A stretch of 64,000 nucleotides of DNA from Anaerosporobacter mobilis DSM 15930 (GCF_900142955.1 NZ_FRCP01000017.1:98612-162611); one strand, 5' to 3'; positions 35,972 to 45,650 are shown, counted from the first letter of the stretch. The notes: generated from the letters alone by a model not told the origin. A program made the numbers and translations.

Positions 35972-36057
35972 AAAAAGACAATCTTTCATAATTTTTAGTG
36001 AAAAACACAGATATAAAATATCCGTGAAGCCACATAAAAATTACTAAGATTGTCTTT
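35972..36057 (-). repeat. A/T-flanked hairpin repeat family, copy 2 (also a likely terminator)
   Basis: GACAATCTT near 35977-35985 pairs with AAGATTGTC near 36046-36054; an inner TTTTTAGTG/CACATAAAAA stem is visible. The core ATATCCGTGAAGCCACAT is shared with copy 1 except two positions. It lies 36 bp past the stop of the minus-strand gene at 36093 and 73 bp past the 63-aa gene. Confidence 0.75.
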
Positions 36058-36092
36058 TACTTCTAAAGAACTATTTTACAATAGCACTTTTT

Positions 36093-36923
36093 CTATTCTA
36101 CTACTTTTGTTCCACAGTTTGGACAGAATACATCATTATGTTCAACAACACATCCACACTTTAAACATTGTTTCACATTCTGAACTTTTGGTAGCTCTTC
36201 TTGCATACTAGTATCTTGCGGTCTTGCTTGATTTTGATCCACAGACTGACTAATTGGTCCCGTTGAGCTATTTGATCCTTGATACTGATTTCCCATCGAT
36301 TGTTGCATACTTGCTGGTTGTTGCATTCCTGCTGGTTGTTGCATTCCTGCCGATTGTTGCATTCCCATTGGTTGATGATTCATTGTTGGTTGTGCATAGG
36401 ATTGCTGTTGACCGTAAGTGGATTGTCCATATGGTTGTTGAGGTGGCATATTATAGCTGCTTCTTCCACTATTCATAAGATTGTTATCGTTATTTTGGCC
36501 TTTTAACTTACTGTTAATTTCCTTGATATTCTTGCAAATCATAACAATCATTAATAAACACTCATAACCAACACGGATTAATAAATTAAGTACGATTAAC
36601 AGTAGTAATCCCTCAATAAAGGAATACTTCATATGTACTATTGAAATAATCGATATAAATATCGTAATAAACATATAACAAATCTTCAGTAAAGCTTCAA
36701 TTATAAGTTTACCAAAACTCAATACTTCGTAAAGCCAGCCTGTAAATCCAGTGAATCGGCCTTCGTTCCGTTTTGATAAAAACGTAAAATAAATAATAAT
36801 AGATACTACTAATGCTACGATAAAAGCTAAACCCACTGCTGCCGAATCTGTATTATAAAGCATATCTCGATAATAATAAGAATAATCATCATAATACGAA
36901 TAATTCTTTAATAAGTTAAACAT
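36093..36923 (-). CDS. Membrane protein with Met/Gln repeats and a C-terminal zinc ribbon
   Basis: The protein (276 aa) is not a recognised family. A Tyr/Asp-rich N-terminus (SYYDDYSYYYRDM) precedes membrane segments at about 28-50, 72-98 and 103-130. A disordered linker rich in Gln, Met, Pro and Ser follows, holding at least four hexapeptide units of the GMQQPA type (about 187-217). The C-terminus is a zinc ribbon CxxC-x10-CxxC (C253, C256, C267, C270). Such tails often mediate protein or nucleic-acid contacts at the cytoplasmic face. It follows a 74-aa gene by 67 bp. Confidence 0.7.
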   Translation of the reverse strand: MFNLLKNYSYYDDYSYYYRDMLYNTDSAAVGLAFIVALVVSIIIYFTFLSKRNEGRFTGFTGWLYEVLSFGKLIIEALLKICYMFITIFISIISIVHMKYSFIEGLLLLIVLNLLIRVGYECLLMIVMICKNIKEINSKLKGQNNDNNLMNSGRSSYNMPPQQPYGQSTYGQQQSYAQPTMNHQPMGMQQSAGMQQPAGMQQPASMQQSMGNQYQGSNSSTGPISQSVDQNQARPQDTSMQEELPKVQNVKQCLKCGCVVEHNDVFCPNCGTKVVE

Positions 36924-36990
36924 AAACCTCTCCCTCTCCTGTGCAAGATTCCTATACCATACTTATCTCATCATGATATAGTATTAACTA

Positions 36991-37215
36991 TTATCGAAGT
37001 AACTTTTCTAACATCGATAACGTTTCTTCTTCTACAGCCTTAGTCTCTTCTTTTTCTTCTGCTAAACTCTGCTTTATTACTAAAGAGCCAGATGCTTCTA
37101 AAAATTGATATGGCTGGTCTGTATCTTCTTTTTTAATCTCAAATGCATTACTAAGTGCATCTACAATCGAATGACCATCAAATTCATTCAAGATTAATCC
37201 TTTTTTCTGCGCCAC
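36991..37215 (-). CDS. Small acidic protein of unknown function
   Basis: The protein (74 aa) starts at GTG behind GGGGG. It is soluble: an N-terminal part with IVDALSNAFEIKK, then an acidic coiled-coil-like tail (LAEEKEETKAVEEETLSMLEKLLR). No family recognised. It probably shares a transcript with the zinc-ribbon membrane protein downstream. The 209 bp between it and the permease gene contains no visible gene or terminator. Confidence 0.55.
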   Translation of the reverse strand: MAQKKGLILNEFDGHSIVDALSNAFEIKKEDTDQPYQFLEASGSLVIKQSLAEEKEETKAVEEETLSMLEKLLR

Positions 37216-37424
37216 AATTATCCCCCTTTTGGCTGTTAAACTTCCCCCTCGAAGAAGTTATATCTTATAAATTTGGGACCCCTTAAGCACATATAGTTCT
37301 TATATAAATTAAAATATACTTATATTAAATTATATTAGGCGCATTTTTAAATGTCAAGAAAATTCTTCCATTAAACTTATTAAACAGCTAGTAAAAATAG
37401 GATTTTTCCCTTTATTCACTTATT

Positions 37425-39755
37425 CTATTCACTTATCAGCTCATAAGCAGATATCTTACGTATTCTACCACATAAACCAAACGCGATTAAGAACGAAATA
37501 ACCATCATTACTATTGCTGTAATAATAACCATTGGTATTGGTATAAGAAAACCAAGCTTCATCACTCCTAAAACACGGAATAATATAACAATAACGTTGT
37601 TCATTGTTATATAACTTAAGATTGCCCCTATTATAACTCCAATACCCACAACTGGCATCAAACTCCACGAGGTTTGTAACCGTAATTGTCTTGTTGTATA
37701 GCCGACAGCCTTTAATATTCCAAGATTCATTTTATTGTTATGAATAACTGTCTTAATAAGAATGAATAAGATAAGAGCAATTAATAGAATTGTGATAATG
37801 ATAATAATAATTGCCATAATTGATGCAATATTTACAAAAACTTGCATCGCACCTTCCGTCGTTTCTACTACGTCAACAAATGAAAGAATCTGATTCGGAT
37901 ATTTTGACTGCATATCTTTAATATATCCTTCTGTATCCGATTCATCATTAAGATAGACGTTTAATTCGGTCTTTTTAAACTGATCATTCAACCTCATAAT
38001 ACCATCCGTTGTTAACTCGATACAGTTTCCTTGCTCATTAACAGACTGCATGAAGCCTGTAATTATAAAGTCTTCCTTATTCGATCCGTACCCGACTGAA
38101 ATACTGTCGCCTATCTTGTATTTACCTGAGTCAGCGATAAAATTCCCAATAGCAATCTCATTATTATGAGCCGGTTCTCTACCTTCATAGCAAATGGAAT
38201 AATCCATCTTGGAATAATCATCTGTTATGAATGCTCTAATCTCTTCTTGATTAATGATCACTTTGGCAGAATCATAGTAAAGTACTGATTTCACATTCTT
38301 ATCCTTACTAATTTCATCAAAGAGTGAAGTATCCTCGGAATCAGCCACAAAGAAACTTACAGAAGGCACTGTTTCACATATTGCTTCAATAAAAGCTTGT
38401 GGTTTAATTGCAATATTATAGTACATTGTTCCAGCGAATATAGCTGTGAATGCAGTCGCCATAATTACTACTAATAATAAGAAATTCTTCTTACCATTGG
38501 CGAATAAATCCTTAATCGCCAATAGATAATTAACGTTTCCCCTCGAATGATCCATAGGAAAATAATTTCTTCTAAAATTATGTGTCTTCACACCTCCGCG
38601 AAGAGCCACAATTGCCTGTAATTTACGTATCTTTCTAGCGGTAAGATAGGATGCAAGGATAATTAGGAATGTAATTATTACAACCGTAATTAGCGCTGCG
38701 ATAAAATCAAAACTTTGAATCCATTCAAATCCTGTTTGCGCATCAAATCCTTGTTGTAAAACTGGTAATGCTACATAAGACAAGCCGACACCTATCATAG
38801 ACGCCAAACCTGCGATTACAACATAAGCAAATATCGTAGAGAATATGATCTGGTTTCCTTTATATCCAAGAGCCTTCATAACCCCCATATTCTGCATCTC
38901 TTCCTCGATGTCATTATTAATACGGAATTGACTAATCAATATACTTACAATAACAATAATACATGAGAAAGCGATAAAAATCATTCCACCTACACTTGCT
39001 GTCATTGTACGAACCTGTTTACAATAATCAAAATAACTACAAGAGTATGTCGCAGTCATCTTGCCTGTTAACATATCGGTTATTCTAGATGCTACTTCTT
39101 TACTCTGACTACGATCGGTAAGTGTTGTTCCTATGGAAACTGCATAATTTGAGGAATCTATCGAATCTTTTAACTGTTTAAATGACTCATTTGGAAGATA
39201 TATCCCAAGTTTATAAAGACTCTGTGTTCCAAATATCATATCTTCAACAAATCCAACTATGGTAAACCTATACTCCGTATTATTTGAGTTAAATACATAC
39301 GCATCACCTATTTTATAACCGGAATGTTTAAGATAGTATGAAACATAAGCAGGCATGTCGCTAGTAATGTCTTTTTGTTCAATGATTCCTAATTTTGATA
39401 TGTTAATTGTATCATCAAAATTATAGAATACATTAGGCATACTAAATTCAGATCCATTTAATCTATACGAGCCTTCCATTAAGATACAGTCACGTTTCTC
39501 AATAGAATCTATTCCCTTAATATTCTTAATTTTATTATAGTAGTCCTCTGAATAATCCTGTTCCATCATTATAGTAGTAACATCCGCTGTATTATATTCA
39601 ATCCATTTGTCTGTAAAGGATTGTTTAAAATTCATCTGAATAACCAAACCTAGATTTAACATTGCCGCTGCTATAAATAAGATAATTGCAAATGTAATAT
39701 ACTGTCCCTTGTTCTTTCGAAACTTGGCAGCAGTAATAATTCTAAATTTATTCAT
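37425..39755 (-). CDS. ABC transporter permease with two FtsX domains (permease 1)
   Basis: The protein is 776 aa from ATG 39755; the frame continues upstream to 39806 but that part is non-coding repeat sequence. One membrane segment lies at about 20-40. A long extracytoplasmic domain follows, then two FtsX-type four-helix cores (about 250-390 and 640-775) separated by a second extracytoplasmic region. ELISE-like endings match MacB/FtsX-type exporters (type VII fold), used for mechanotransmission, peptide or lipoprotein handling, or antimicrobial-peptide resistance. It is encoded just after its ATPase (39847-40602). The neighbouring sensor kinase probably controls it. Confidence 0.88.
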   Translation of the reverse strand: MNKFRIITAAKFRKNKGQYITFAIILFIAAAMLNLGLVIQMNFKQSFTDKWIEYNTADVTTIMMEQDYSEDYYNKIKNIKGIDSIEKRDCILMEGSYRLNGSEFSMPNVFYNFDDTINISKLGIIEQKDITSDMPAYVSYYLKHSGYKIGDAYVFNSNNTEYRFTIVGFVEDMIFGTQSLYKLGIYLPNESFKQLKDSIDSSNYAVSIGTTLTDRSQSKEVASRITDMLTGKMTATYSCSYFDYCKQVRTMTASVGGMIFIAFSCIIVIVSILISQFRINNDIEEEMQNMGVMKALGYKGNQIIFSTIFAYVVIAGLASMIGVGLSYVALPVLQQGFDAQTGFEWIQSFDFIAALITVVIITFLIILASYLTARKIRKLQAIVALRGGVKTHNFRRNYFPMDHSRGNVNYLLAIKDLFANGKKNFLLLVVIMATAFTAIFAGTMYYNIAIKPQAFIEAICETVPSVSFFVADSEDTSLFDEISKDKNVKSVLYYDSAKVIINQEEIRAFITDDYSKMDYSICYEGREPAHNNEIAIGNFIADSGKYKIGDSISVGYGSNKEDFIITGFMQSVNEQGNCIELTTDGIMRLNDQFKKTELNVYLNDESDTEGYIKDMQSKYPNQILSFVDVVETTEGAMQVFVNIASIMAIIIIIITILLIALILFILIKTVIHNNKMNLGILKAVGYTTRQLRLQTSWSLMPVVGIGVIIGAILSYITMNNVIVILFRVLGVMKLGFLIPIPMVIITAIVMMVISFLIAFGLCGRIRKISAYELISE

Positions 39756-39842
39756 ATTGATAACCATACCTTTCCATAACCTGCAAACTTTGGGCTGCAG
39801 GCGCATATTTGCGTGTGAAAGTTTCCTCTTTCACACTATCCC
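39754..39842 (-). repeat. About 88-bp dispersed repeat, copy 2, between ATPase 1 and permease 1
   Basis: It matches 13461-13548 in order and orientation. The hairpin here is GTGTGAAAG (39813-39821) with CTTTCACAC (39828-39836); relative to copy 1 both strands of the stem have changed so pairing is kept. The second stem CCTGCA/TGCAGG and GGAAAGGTATGG are also kept, and the element ends at the permease start codon. Confidence 0.75.
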
Positions 39843-39846
39843 CCTC

Positions 39847-40602
39847 TTAGTAACCCATCTCTTTTAAGAAGTCATCTAACTTCGTACGGCGGGCTGCATC
39901 TTTAGGTTTATATGGATCTAGCAAGCATTCTCCAGCAACTTGACCGTCCTTAAGATAGATAATTCGATTTCCACGTAAAGCGCAGCGAAGGTCATGTGTT
40001 ACCATAACAATACTCTGTCCTTCTTTATTAAAGTCAGTGAATACATCTAATACCGCTGTAGAATTTGAAGAGTTCAATGCTCCTGTTGGTTCATCTGCAA
40101 ACAATACACTTGGTTTATTAATTAATCCTCGAACAATTCCAGCTCTTTGTGCTTCTCCACCTGAAATCTGGGAGGCAAATTTTCGATACGTTATTTCATC
40201 AATATTAACTTTGTGGAATAACTCAACCGCTCTTTTGGTAACTTCTTTCTTATTCTTAGTAGCCAATAACCCACTAGCTAACACATTGTCTAATAAGCTC
40301 ATCTTATCCATCATGTAGATTTGCTGAAAGATAAAGCCACAGTTTTTTCTTCGGAACACTGCTAACTTATCATCTGTGTATTTACTAATCTCTTCTCCAC
40401 AAAAATGAATCTCTCCAAGCGTTGGTTTATCCATTCCAGACAATGCATAGAGCAAGGTAGATTTACCTGCACCAGACGCCCCCATGATTACAGTGAAATC
40501 TCCTTCGTAGATCTGGACATCTACGTTCTTCAAGATATGTTGTTGTATGCCCCCATTAGAAAATGTCTTACATAATTTCTTAGTTTCAATCACCTTATTC
40601 AT
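39847..40602 (-). CDS. ABC transporter ATP-binding protein 1
   Basis: The protein (251 aa) has Walker A GASGAGKSTL, Q-loop region FIFQQIYMMDKMSLLDNV, signature ISGGEAQRAGI (canonical LSGGQ altered to ISGGE), Walker B VLFADEPTGALN and the H-loop MVTHD. It belongs to the MacB/LolD/BceA branch (ATPases for FtsX permeases). It pairs with permease 1 directly downstream and is 286 bp after the sensor kinase gene. Confidence 0.93.
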   Translation of the reverse strand: MNKVIETKKLCKTFSNGGIQQHILKNVDVQIYEGDFTVIMGASGAGKSTLLYALSGMDKPTLGEIHFCGEEISKYTDDKLAVFRRKNCGFIFQQIYMMDKMSLLDNVLASGLLATKNKKEVTKRAVELFHKVNIDEITYRKFASQISGGEAQRAGIVRGLINKPSVLFADEPTGALNSSNSTAVLDVFTDFNKEGQSIVMVTHDLRCALRGNRIIYLKDGQVAGECLLDPYKPKDAARRTKLDDFLKEMGY

Positions 40603-40888
40603 TATTTATAATCCTCTCTTCCTGCTAATTAGCTGCAAGTTTTCTGTTTCTACTCCCTTATCTTAGCAGATGCAATACTTAACAGTCTTTATGTATACCT
40701 TAATTATTTCTTAATTGGTTTGATAATACCAATCTGAACCCACAGAGAGACTACTCAAGAAAATAAGGACAACTTACTGTACACTTTCCCTTGACCATGC
40801 TCGTCAAAGGATATCGTGTTTTAAGTTATCCTTATACCGTCTATATTATAGTTCTATATAACCATTCTAAATAAACGCTTCACTCCAT
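40603..40888 (-). promoter_or_regulatory. Promoter region of the first ABC operon with a TTAAG direct repeat
   Basis: On the minus strand TTAAG-AAATAA-TTAAG (near 40693-40712) is an 11-bp-spaced direct repeat, the form OmpR-type regulators bind. The regulator gene lies just upstream on the same strand. No clear -10/-35 pair was found and there is no gene in the gap. Confidence 0.3.
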
Positions 40889-42181
40889 CTACCTTATCAT
40901 TGTAAGAGGAATCTCAATTACAACCTCAAATCCCACTTCATAATTATTGGCAATTAGACTCCCTCCCATCTGTTCCATAAAATAATGAGACATATATAAT
41001 CCAATTCCTGCTCCCATCTTACCTTCTGCATTCTTCCCTCGGTAAAACTTCCTGGTGAGTAGTGGTACATCATCAGTTGATACTCCCTGTCCATAATCTC
41101 TAACCCTGATCTCTAAGGTATACTCTGTGACTCTGCTTACTATATCAATCTTAGTATTGGCGTACTTATATGAATTCGCAATAACATTATCAAAAACCTG
41201 TTCAAGCCTTAATCTGTCACAACAGATAATACACTCACATATATGCTTATTCGCTACTAAGTGTCGATAATCTGTCGTACTAATAATATCATCTAGTATT
41301 AAGCTCTCCTCTTCTTTTACATTAACTTTAAGTGTCTGTAATTCCTCTAAGGTAGAATGAAAAAGATTGTTTGTTAGTTGTTCAATTTGGATCGCTTTCT
41401 TTTGTATTGCTTGTACTTTCTCAAGTTGTTTTGATTCATGAAGTGTGATCTCCAACAGCTCCGACATCGCACGTATAGATGCTAATGGTGTCTTAATATC
41501 ATGGCTAAGAGAGGCAACTAATTCTTTCTTACTCTCATTCGCTTCTCTTTCTTTTTCTCTTGCTTGATATAGTTGTTCTCGCATAATATCAAAGCTCTCT
41601 GTGAAAGCTCCGAATATATTCTCACGATCCATCTCTAACGGGGTGTCTAGGTTTCCTGCTGCCACATTCCTTGCGAACCGATTTAATTTCTGAAACGGTG
41701 CAATCACTTTACGGTCAAGGTACAGCATATATAGAATTAGGCATATACCAACCAAAGTTGTACTGTATATAATCATTCTACTAATATATGTCTGCTGCAT
41801 CTGACTTTCCATATTTAGATTAGATAATATTATCTTGCCTTCTATACTTCCATCGTTGCACAAATCCATTATCGTATCACCATGTTCAATGGCCTCTTTT
41901 ATAGAACTTTGTTTCATCCCCTTCGTTTTATATAAACACATACCTGATAAATCTAATACTGCTACTCCCATGTTATAGGTAACAGCTAATTCAGTAATGT
42001 GTCTACTCTCCGCATCACCAATCCCTGCTTTATCCCAACTCTCCTCAATAGTGCGAACCAAATCATTCACATCAATTACTTTAAAGTGGTTATCCACTAC
42101 TTTATTGTTTTGTAATAATAAGATTCCACTAAAGATTACATAGATTGCAAATATAAGTAGAATGAGTCTCTTACTCTTCAT
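40889..42181 (-). CDS. Two-component sensor histidine kinase 1
   Basis: The protein (430 aa) has TM1 at about 5-24, an extracytoplasmic sensor of about 110 residues and TM2 at about 134-154, then HAMP. The HisKA box is SLSHDIKTPLASIRAM with H227, followed by a catalytic domain (N-box VIANSYKYA, G-boxes DYGQGV and GAGIGLYMSHY). The start overlaps the regulator stop by 11 bp, so the pair is translationally coupled. The sensor size is larger than the short-loop BceS kinases, so it may sense its ligand itself. Confidence 0.93.
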   Translation of the reverse strand: MKSKRLILLIFAIYVIFSGILLLQNNKVVDNHFKVIDVNDLVRTIEESWDKAGIGDAESRHITELAVTYNMGVAVLDLSGMCLYKTKGMKQSSIKEAIEHGDTIMDLCNDGSIEGKIILSNLNMESQMQQTYISRMIIYSTTLVGICLILYMLYLDRKVIAPFQKLNRFARNVAAGNLDTPLEMDRENIFGAFTESFDIMREQLYQAREKEREANESKKELVASLSHDIKTPLASIRAMSELLEITLHESKQLEKVQAIQKKAIQIEQLTNNLFHSTLEELQTLKVNVKEEESLILDDIISTTDYRHLVANKHICECIICCDRLRLEQVFDNVIANSYKYANTKIDIVSRVTEYTLEIRVRDYGQGVSTDDVPLLTRKFYRGKNAEGKMGAGIGLYMSHYFMEQMGGSLIANNYEVGFEVVIEIPLTMIR

Positions 42182-42860
42182 ATATATAGCCTCTTCCCCA
42201 AACAGTCTTTATATGACTTGGTTCATTGGGATTTTCCTCAATCTTTTCCCTAAGATATCGTATATGTACATTCAATGTTCCATCACCCGTTATGGCATCT
42301 CCCCAAACCTCACGAAATAATTCTTCTTTACTAATAATTCTACCTCTATTGCGAATTAGATAGCATAACAAACGATATTCCATTGCCTTAAAAGGAACTT
42401 CCCTACCATCAAGATACACTTTCCCTAACTGATAATTAATAGTGAGCGTTCCATTCGTATAACACGTTTCTTCTACTTCTTTTTGATCAAGCGCTGAAGA
42501 ATATCGTTTTATAATGGCCTTTACTTTTGCTAATAATACGCTTAGTGTATATGGTTTTGTTATATAATCATCCCCGCCTATATTCAAGGCAATTAGAATA
42601 TCATCATCACTGGTCCTTGCACTAACAAACAGAATCGGTACATCAATCGTCTCACGCAACCTCTTACAGAGATTGAAACCAGATGCATCTGCAAGATTAA
42701 TATCGAGTAAGATAACATCTGCACTATGATCCTTAAAAAATGTTATACAATCCTCATAATTCGTTACATATGTAGTTAAAATATCAAACAAATTAAAATA
42801 CTCCGCTGTACTCTGTGCTAACTCAACCTCATCATCTACGATTAAACACTTGTATCTCAT
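42171..42860 (-). CDS. OmpR/PhoB-type response regulator 1
   Basis: The protein is 229 aa from ATG 42860, preceded by GGGGAGG; the longer frame to 42926 has no ribosome site. The receiver domain has D53 in LLDINLADASG and the acidic pair DDE at 9-11. The winged-helix effector shows FKAMEYRLLCYLIRNRGRIISKEELFREVW and LNVHIRYLREKIE. It is divergent from permease 2 (43181) and upstream of ABC 1, so both transporters are candidate targets. Confidence 0.94.
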   Translation of the reverse strand: MRYKCLIVDDEVELAQSTAEYFNLFDILTTYVTNYEDCITFFKDHSADVILLDINLADASGFNLCKRLRETIDVPILFVSARTSDDDILIALNIGGDDYITKPYTLSVLLAKVKAIIKRYSSALDQKEVEETCYTNGTLTINYQLGKVYLDGREVPFKAMEYRLLCYLIRNRGRIISKEELFREVWGDAITGDGTLNVHIRYLREKIEENPNEPSHIKTVWGRGYIYEE

Positions 42861-43029
42861 GGAGACCTCCCCTTCGTAATGTGTTATACTTTCATTATAC
42901 ATAATTAGCCAATATAATACTATCATCTCTCTATAAAATAGGAATTATCATACATAAGTTAACTGTAAGAATTTATTTAGAATTTTGTCATAAGCGTTAT
43001 AGGATTTCTTTTTAAAATATAAGTAAGTA

Positions 43030-43150
43030 TATAAGACTTGAGAAACAAAAGGTCATAATCCATGTTGAAGATGAATGCTAGATAATATTTATTCAACGAT
43101 TTCCAGTACTTGTGTATCATCAATCGACCTTTTGGCCCTCAAATCTTATA
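43030..43150 (+). promoter_or_regulatory. Palindromic element in the regulator/permease-2 divergent gap
   Basis: TATAAGACTTGAG and CAAAAGGTC (43030-43053) pair with GACCTTTTGG and CTCAAATCTTATA (43126-43150) around an about 70-nt inner region that can also fold. It would sit in the 5' leader of permease 2. The remaining gap shows no gene. Confidence 0.5.
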
Positions 43151-43180
43151 TAAGTAAATCAAACGAAAGGAATACTTGTT

Positions 43181-45493
43181 ATGTGGATTAAGAAATTAAA
43201 GAAAAAGAAGATTCAATTTATTGTTCTTGGTCTTATTCTTGCTTTTGCTGCCATGTTATTGTCCGCTTGCCTAAGCTTTAGCATTGAAGTAGAACAATAT
43301 ACTAAAGAACAATTTTCCAGAGAATATAATTCTGATTTATTTCTCTATGCAACAGGTGGAACGAGCGATTATATTCGTCCTCTATTAAAGGAACAGGATT
43401 CTACCGCTACTTTAACAACCTACAATGGTTACGTTATTAATTCTCTACCGATGTATCACAAAGAAACTTTGGTGAGTGATTACATCACCCCACTCTTTGC
43501 ACTAGAACTAGAAGATACCAATAGTATGCCTTATCGTATGGAGGTTGTCTCAAGTAACACGACTGCAAATTCTCCTGCTCCGGGTGAAGTATGGGTTCAA
43601 AAAATAGTAGCCGATAATCATGACATTAAAGTAGGGGACACATTTACAATAAAGGGGACTTCTCACAAACTCACGGTATCTGCCCTTGTGAATGATAACA
43701 CCAAGCCTGTATCCATGAGCACTGGAGCATTCATCTACTTCAATAAATCGGATAATAGCATATTTGAGAGTAGGCAGCCTATGGAATTCATAAGTATAAT
43801 ATCTGACCAAGACATAGATACGCTAAGTCAATGGGTTGAAGATCATTATACGGAAGATCATTATGCCATGATAAAATCTACATTGAATGATCTGAAAATT
43901 AAAGCAACTTTAATGACTTCCTTAGTTTCCAAATTAGGAACATTAACCTCCCTATTCATGTTTCTTATTACTATCATTATCGTACTTTTCTTCATACGTA
44001 ATACTATCTTGAATGAATATGGAGCAATTGGAACTTACAAATCCGTTGGATTCTCTACTACTGAGATAATGGGGTTTTATATGAAAGCGTATTCGGCAGT
44101 AGGAATACTCTCCATTATTATTGGTGCACTCCTAGGTCTTCCGGTATCCATCTTCATCGGTAATATTGTTATGGAATATATGGGTTCTTATCATCTAAGC
44201 ACCGCCTCTATATCTCGCGTTATATTCGTTATTGTCTTTACCACGCTTTTGCTACTAGCCAGCATTTATCTTGCCTTAAGAAGAATTGGTAAAATATCTC
44301 CGGTAGATGCCTTCCATGTTGGAATAACGTCAACCAGAGCTAAACTTAAGAAATCCATAATCAAGAATGCACATTCCTCATTCAGTATGGCAATTAACGA
44401 TATCTTCAAATACCGCAATCGCTCCTTACTCGTTATTATCGTCGTTACATTTTCTTTCTATATTGGAACGATGCTAATAAATATGTGCAATGCATTCGAT
44501 CATATGGAGGATAATGCCACTGCATGGGTTGCACAACCAAAAAGTAATTGTTTCTTAAGTAAAGATAACTCGGCAATCCCAGAAGATTTGCTGAATTATG
44601 TTAAGAATAGTCCCTATGTAGATAGCTATATCACTGGTACCGGAGCTACGTATGCTGATCTGCAAGTCTCATGCGAGGATCCAAGTATTAATGTTAAATA
44701 TGCTAATATCCTAGCCCTGAACACGTATGATTACGAACTTACTGGAATCAAATACGCAAAAGGACGCGCACCAGAGAATAAGAATGAAGTTGCCCTTGAT
44801 TCTACCACATTAAAAGATAGTAATTATACAATTGGAGACAACATATCACTTACCATCGATAATTCCACCGATACTTACTTAATCACTGGTATATTTCATT
44901 CCATGATGCCACATTGTCTTGCTTTCGTTACGGATGCTTTAGCGGAATTCCCTGCAGAAAATTATAATACCTCCATTGGAATTAACTTAAAGAACCCTGC
45001 TGATTCCAAAGTGTTCGAAGACGATTTTAAAAATACCTTTCCTGATTATCGTTATGGTACTATGAAGGACATCGTAGATAATATAAAACAATCCATAATG
45101 TCAATTATGACGCCAGTTACTATGATTATCATCGGTATCTTCTGTAGCTTCACATTGCTAAATATTATTAATCTAATAATCATGAACAATAATGAGCAGC
45201 AGAAGAATTTTGGTATTATGAAAGCCTTTGGATTTACTAATTCTTATATTATTAGAAGAAATGTATTTCGTATCTTAATTTTAAGTATAGTAGGAGTCTT
45301 ATTCGCACTTCTATTAAATCAATTGTTTAATGCTCGTATCTTTCAATCCATTCTTACCGTGGATGCTTACCAAACTAAACTTATACCAACAGGCATGTTT
45401 GTGGGAATCGGACTTATAGTGATTACTATTATATCAATTCTCCTTAGTTTGATGATTCGTCACATCTCACCTAAGAAGCTAATGGAGGAATAG
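43181..45493 (+). CDS. ABC transporter permease with two FtsX domains (permease 2)
   Basis: The protein (770 aa) has TM1 at about 14-33 including a lipobox-like LSACLS that is probably just membrane sequence. An extracytoplasmic domain (about 40-240) follows, then an FtsX core (about 255-375), a second extracytoplasmic domain (about 430-625) and a second FtsX core (about 640-765). It ends LMEE. It shares design and size with permease 1 but is transcribed in the opposite direction. Its ATPase gene follows after a 191-bp gap filled by a palindrome. Good site GAAAGGAA. Confidence 0.88.
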   Translation: MWIKKLKKKKIQFIVLGLILAFAAMLLSACLSFSIEVEQYTKEQFSREYNSDLFLYATGGTSDYIRPLLKEQDSTATLTTYNGYVINSLPMYHKETLVSDYITPLFALELEDTNSMPYRMEVVSSNTTANSPAPGEVWVQKIVADNHDIKVGDTFTIKGTSHKLTVSALVNDNTKPVSMSTGAFIYFNKSDNSIFESRQPMEFISIISDQDIDTLSQWVEDHYTEDHYAMIKSTLNDLKIKATLMTSLVSKLGTLTSLFMFLITIIIVLFFIRNTILNEYGAIGTYKSVGFSTTEIMGFYMKAYSAVGILSIIIGALLGLPVSIFIGNIVMEYMGSYHLSTASISRVIFVIVFTTLLLLASIYLALRRIGKISPVDAFHVGITSTRAKLKKSIIKNAHSSFSMAINDIFKYRNRSLLVIIVVTFSFYIGTMLINMCNAFDHMEDNATAWVAQPKSNCFLSKDNSAIPEDLLNYVKNSPYVDSYITGTGATYADLQVSCEDPSINVKYANILALNTYDYELTGIKYAKGRAPENKNEVALDSTTLKDSNYTIGDNISLTIDNSTDTYLITGIFHSMMPHCLAFVTDALAEFPAENYNTSIGINLKNPADSKVFEDDFKNTFPDYRYGTMKDIVDNIKQSIMSIMTPVTMIIIGIFCSFTLLNIINLIIMNNNEQQKNFGIMKAFGFTNSYIIRRNVFRILILSIVGVLFALLLNQLFNARIFQSILTVDAYQTKLIPTGMFVGIGLIVITIISILLSLMIRHISPKKLMEE

Positions 45494-45509
45494 AGGTTTA
45501 ATTGTTACT

Positions 45510-45650
45510 GCAAAACTCAAACTTTATTTATCACAACTTCTTGCCTAATGCACTATGACACAAAACACGTTACACACCTAAGTGCTACACTACCGTTTTT
45601 TAGTCATAGTGAATTAGGCAAGAAGTAAGTTTACATTTTAAGAGTTTTGC
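45510..45650. repeat. Large near-perfect palindrome between permease 2 and ATPase 2 (element B)
   Basis: Inner arms 45536-45559 and 45603-45626 (ACTTCTTGCCTAAT then CACTATGAC) pair with one mismatch in 24; outer GCAAAACTC/GAGTTTTGC close the structure at 45510 and 45650. The loop contains ACACACCTAAGTGCTACAC, related to element A. A short T-rich stretch follows on the plus strand. Confidence 0.8.

Noticed and set aside
36254..36506. Plus-strand frames inside the zinc-ribbon protein gene
   Set aside because: They are Leu/His/Cys-rich shadows of the repeated minus-strand GMQQPA units.
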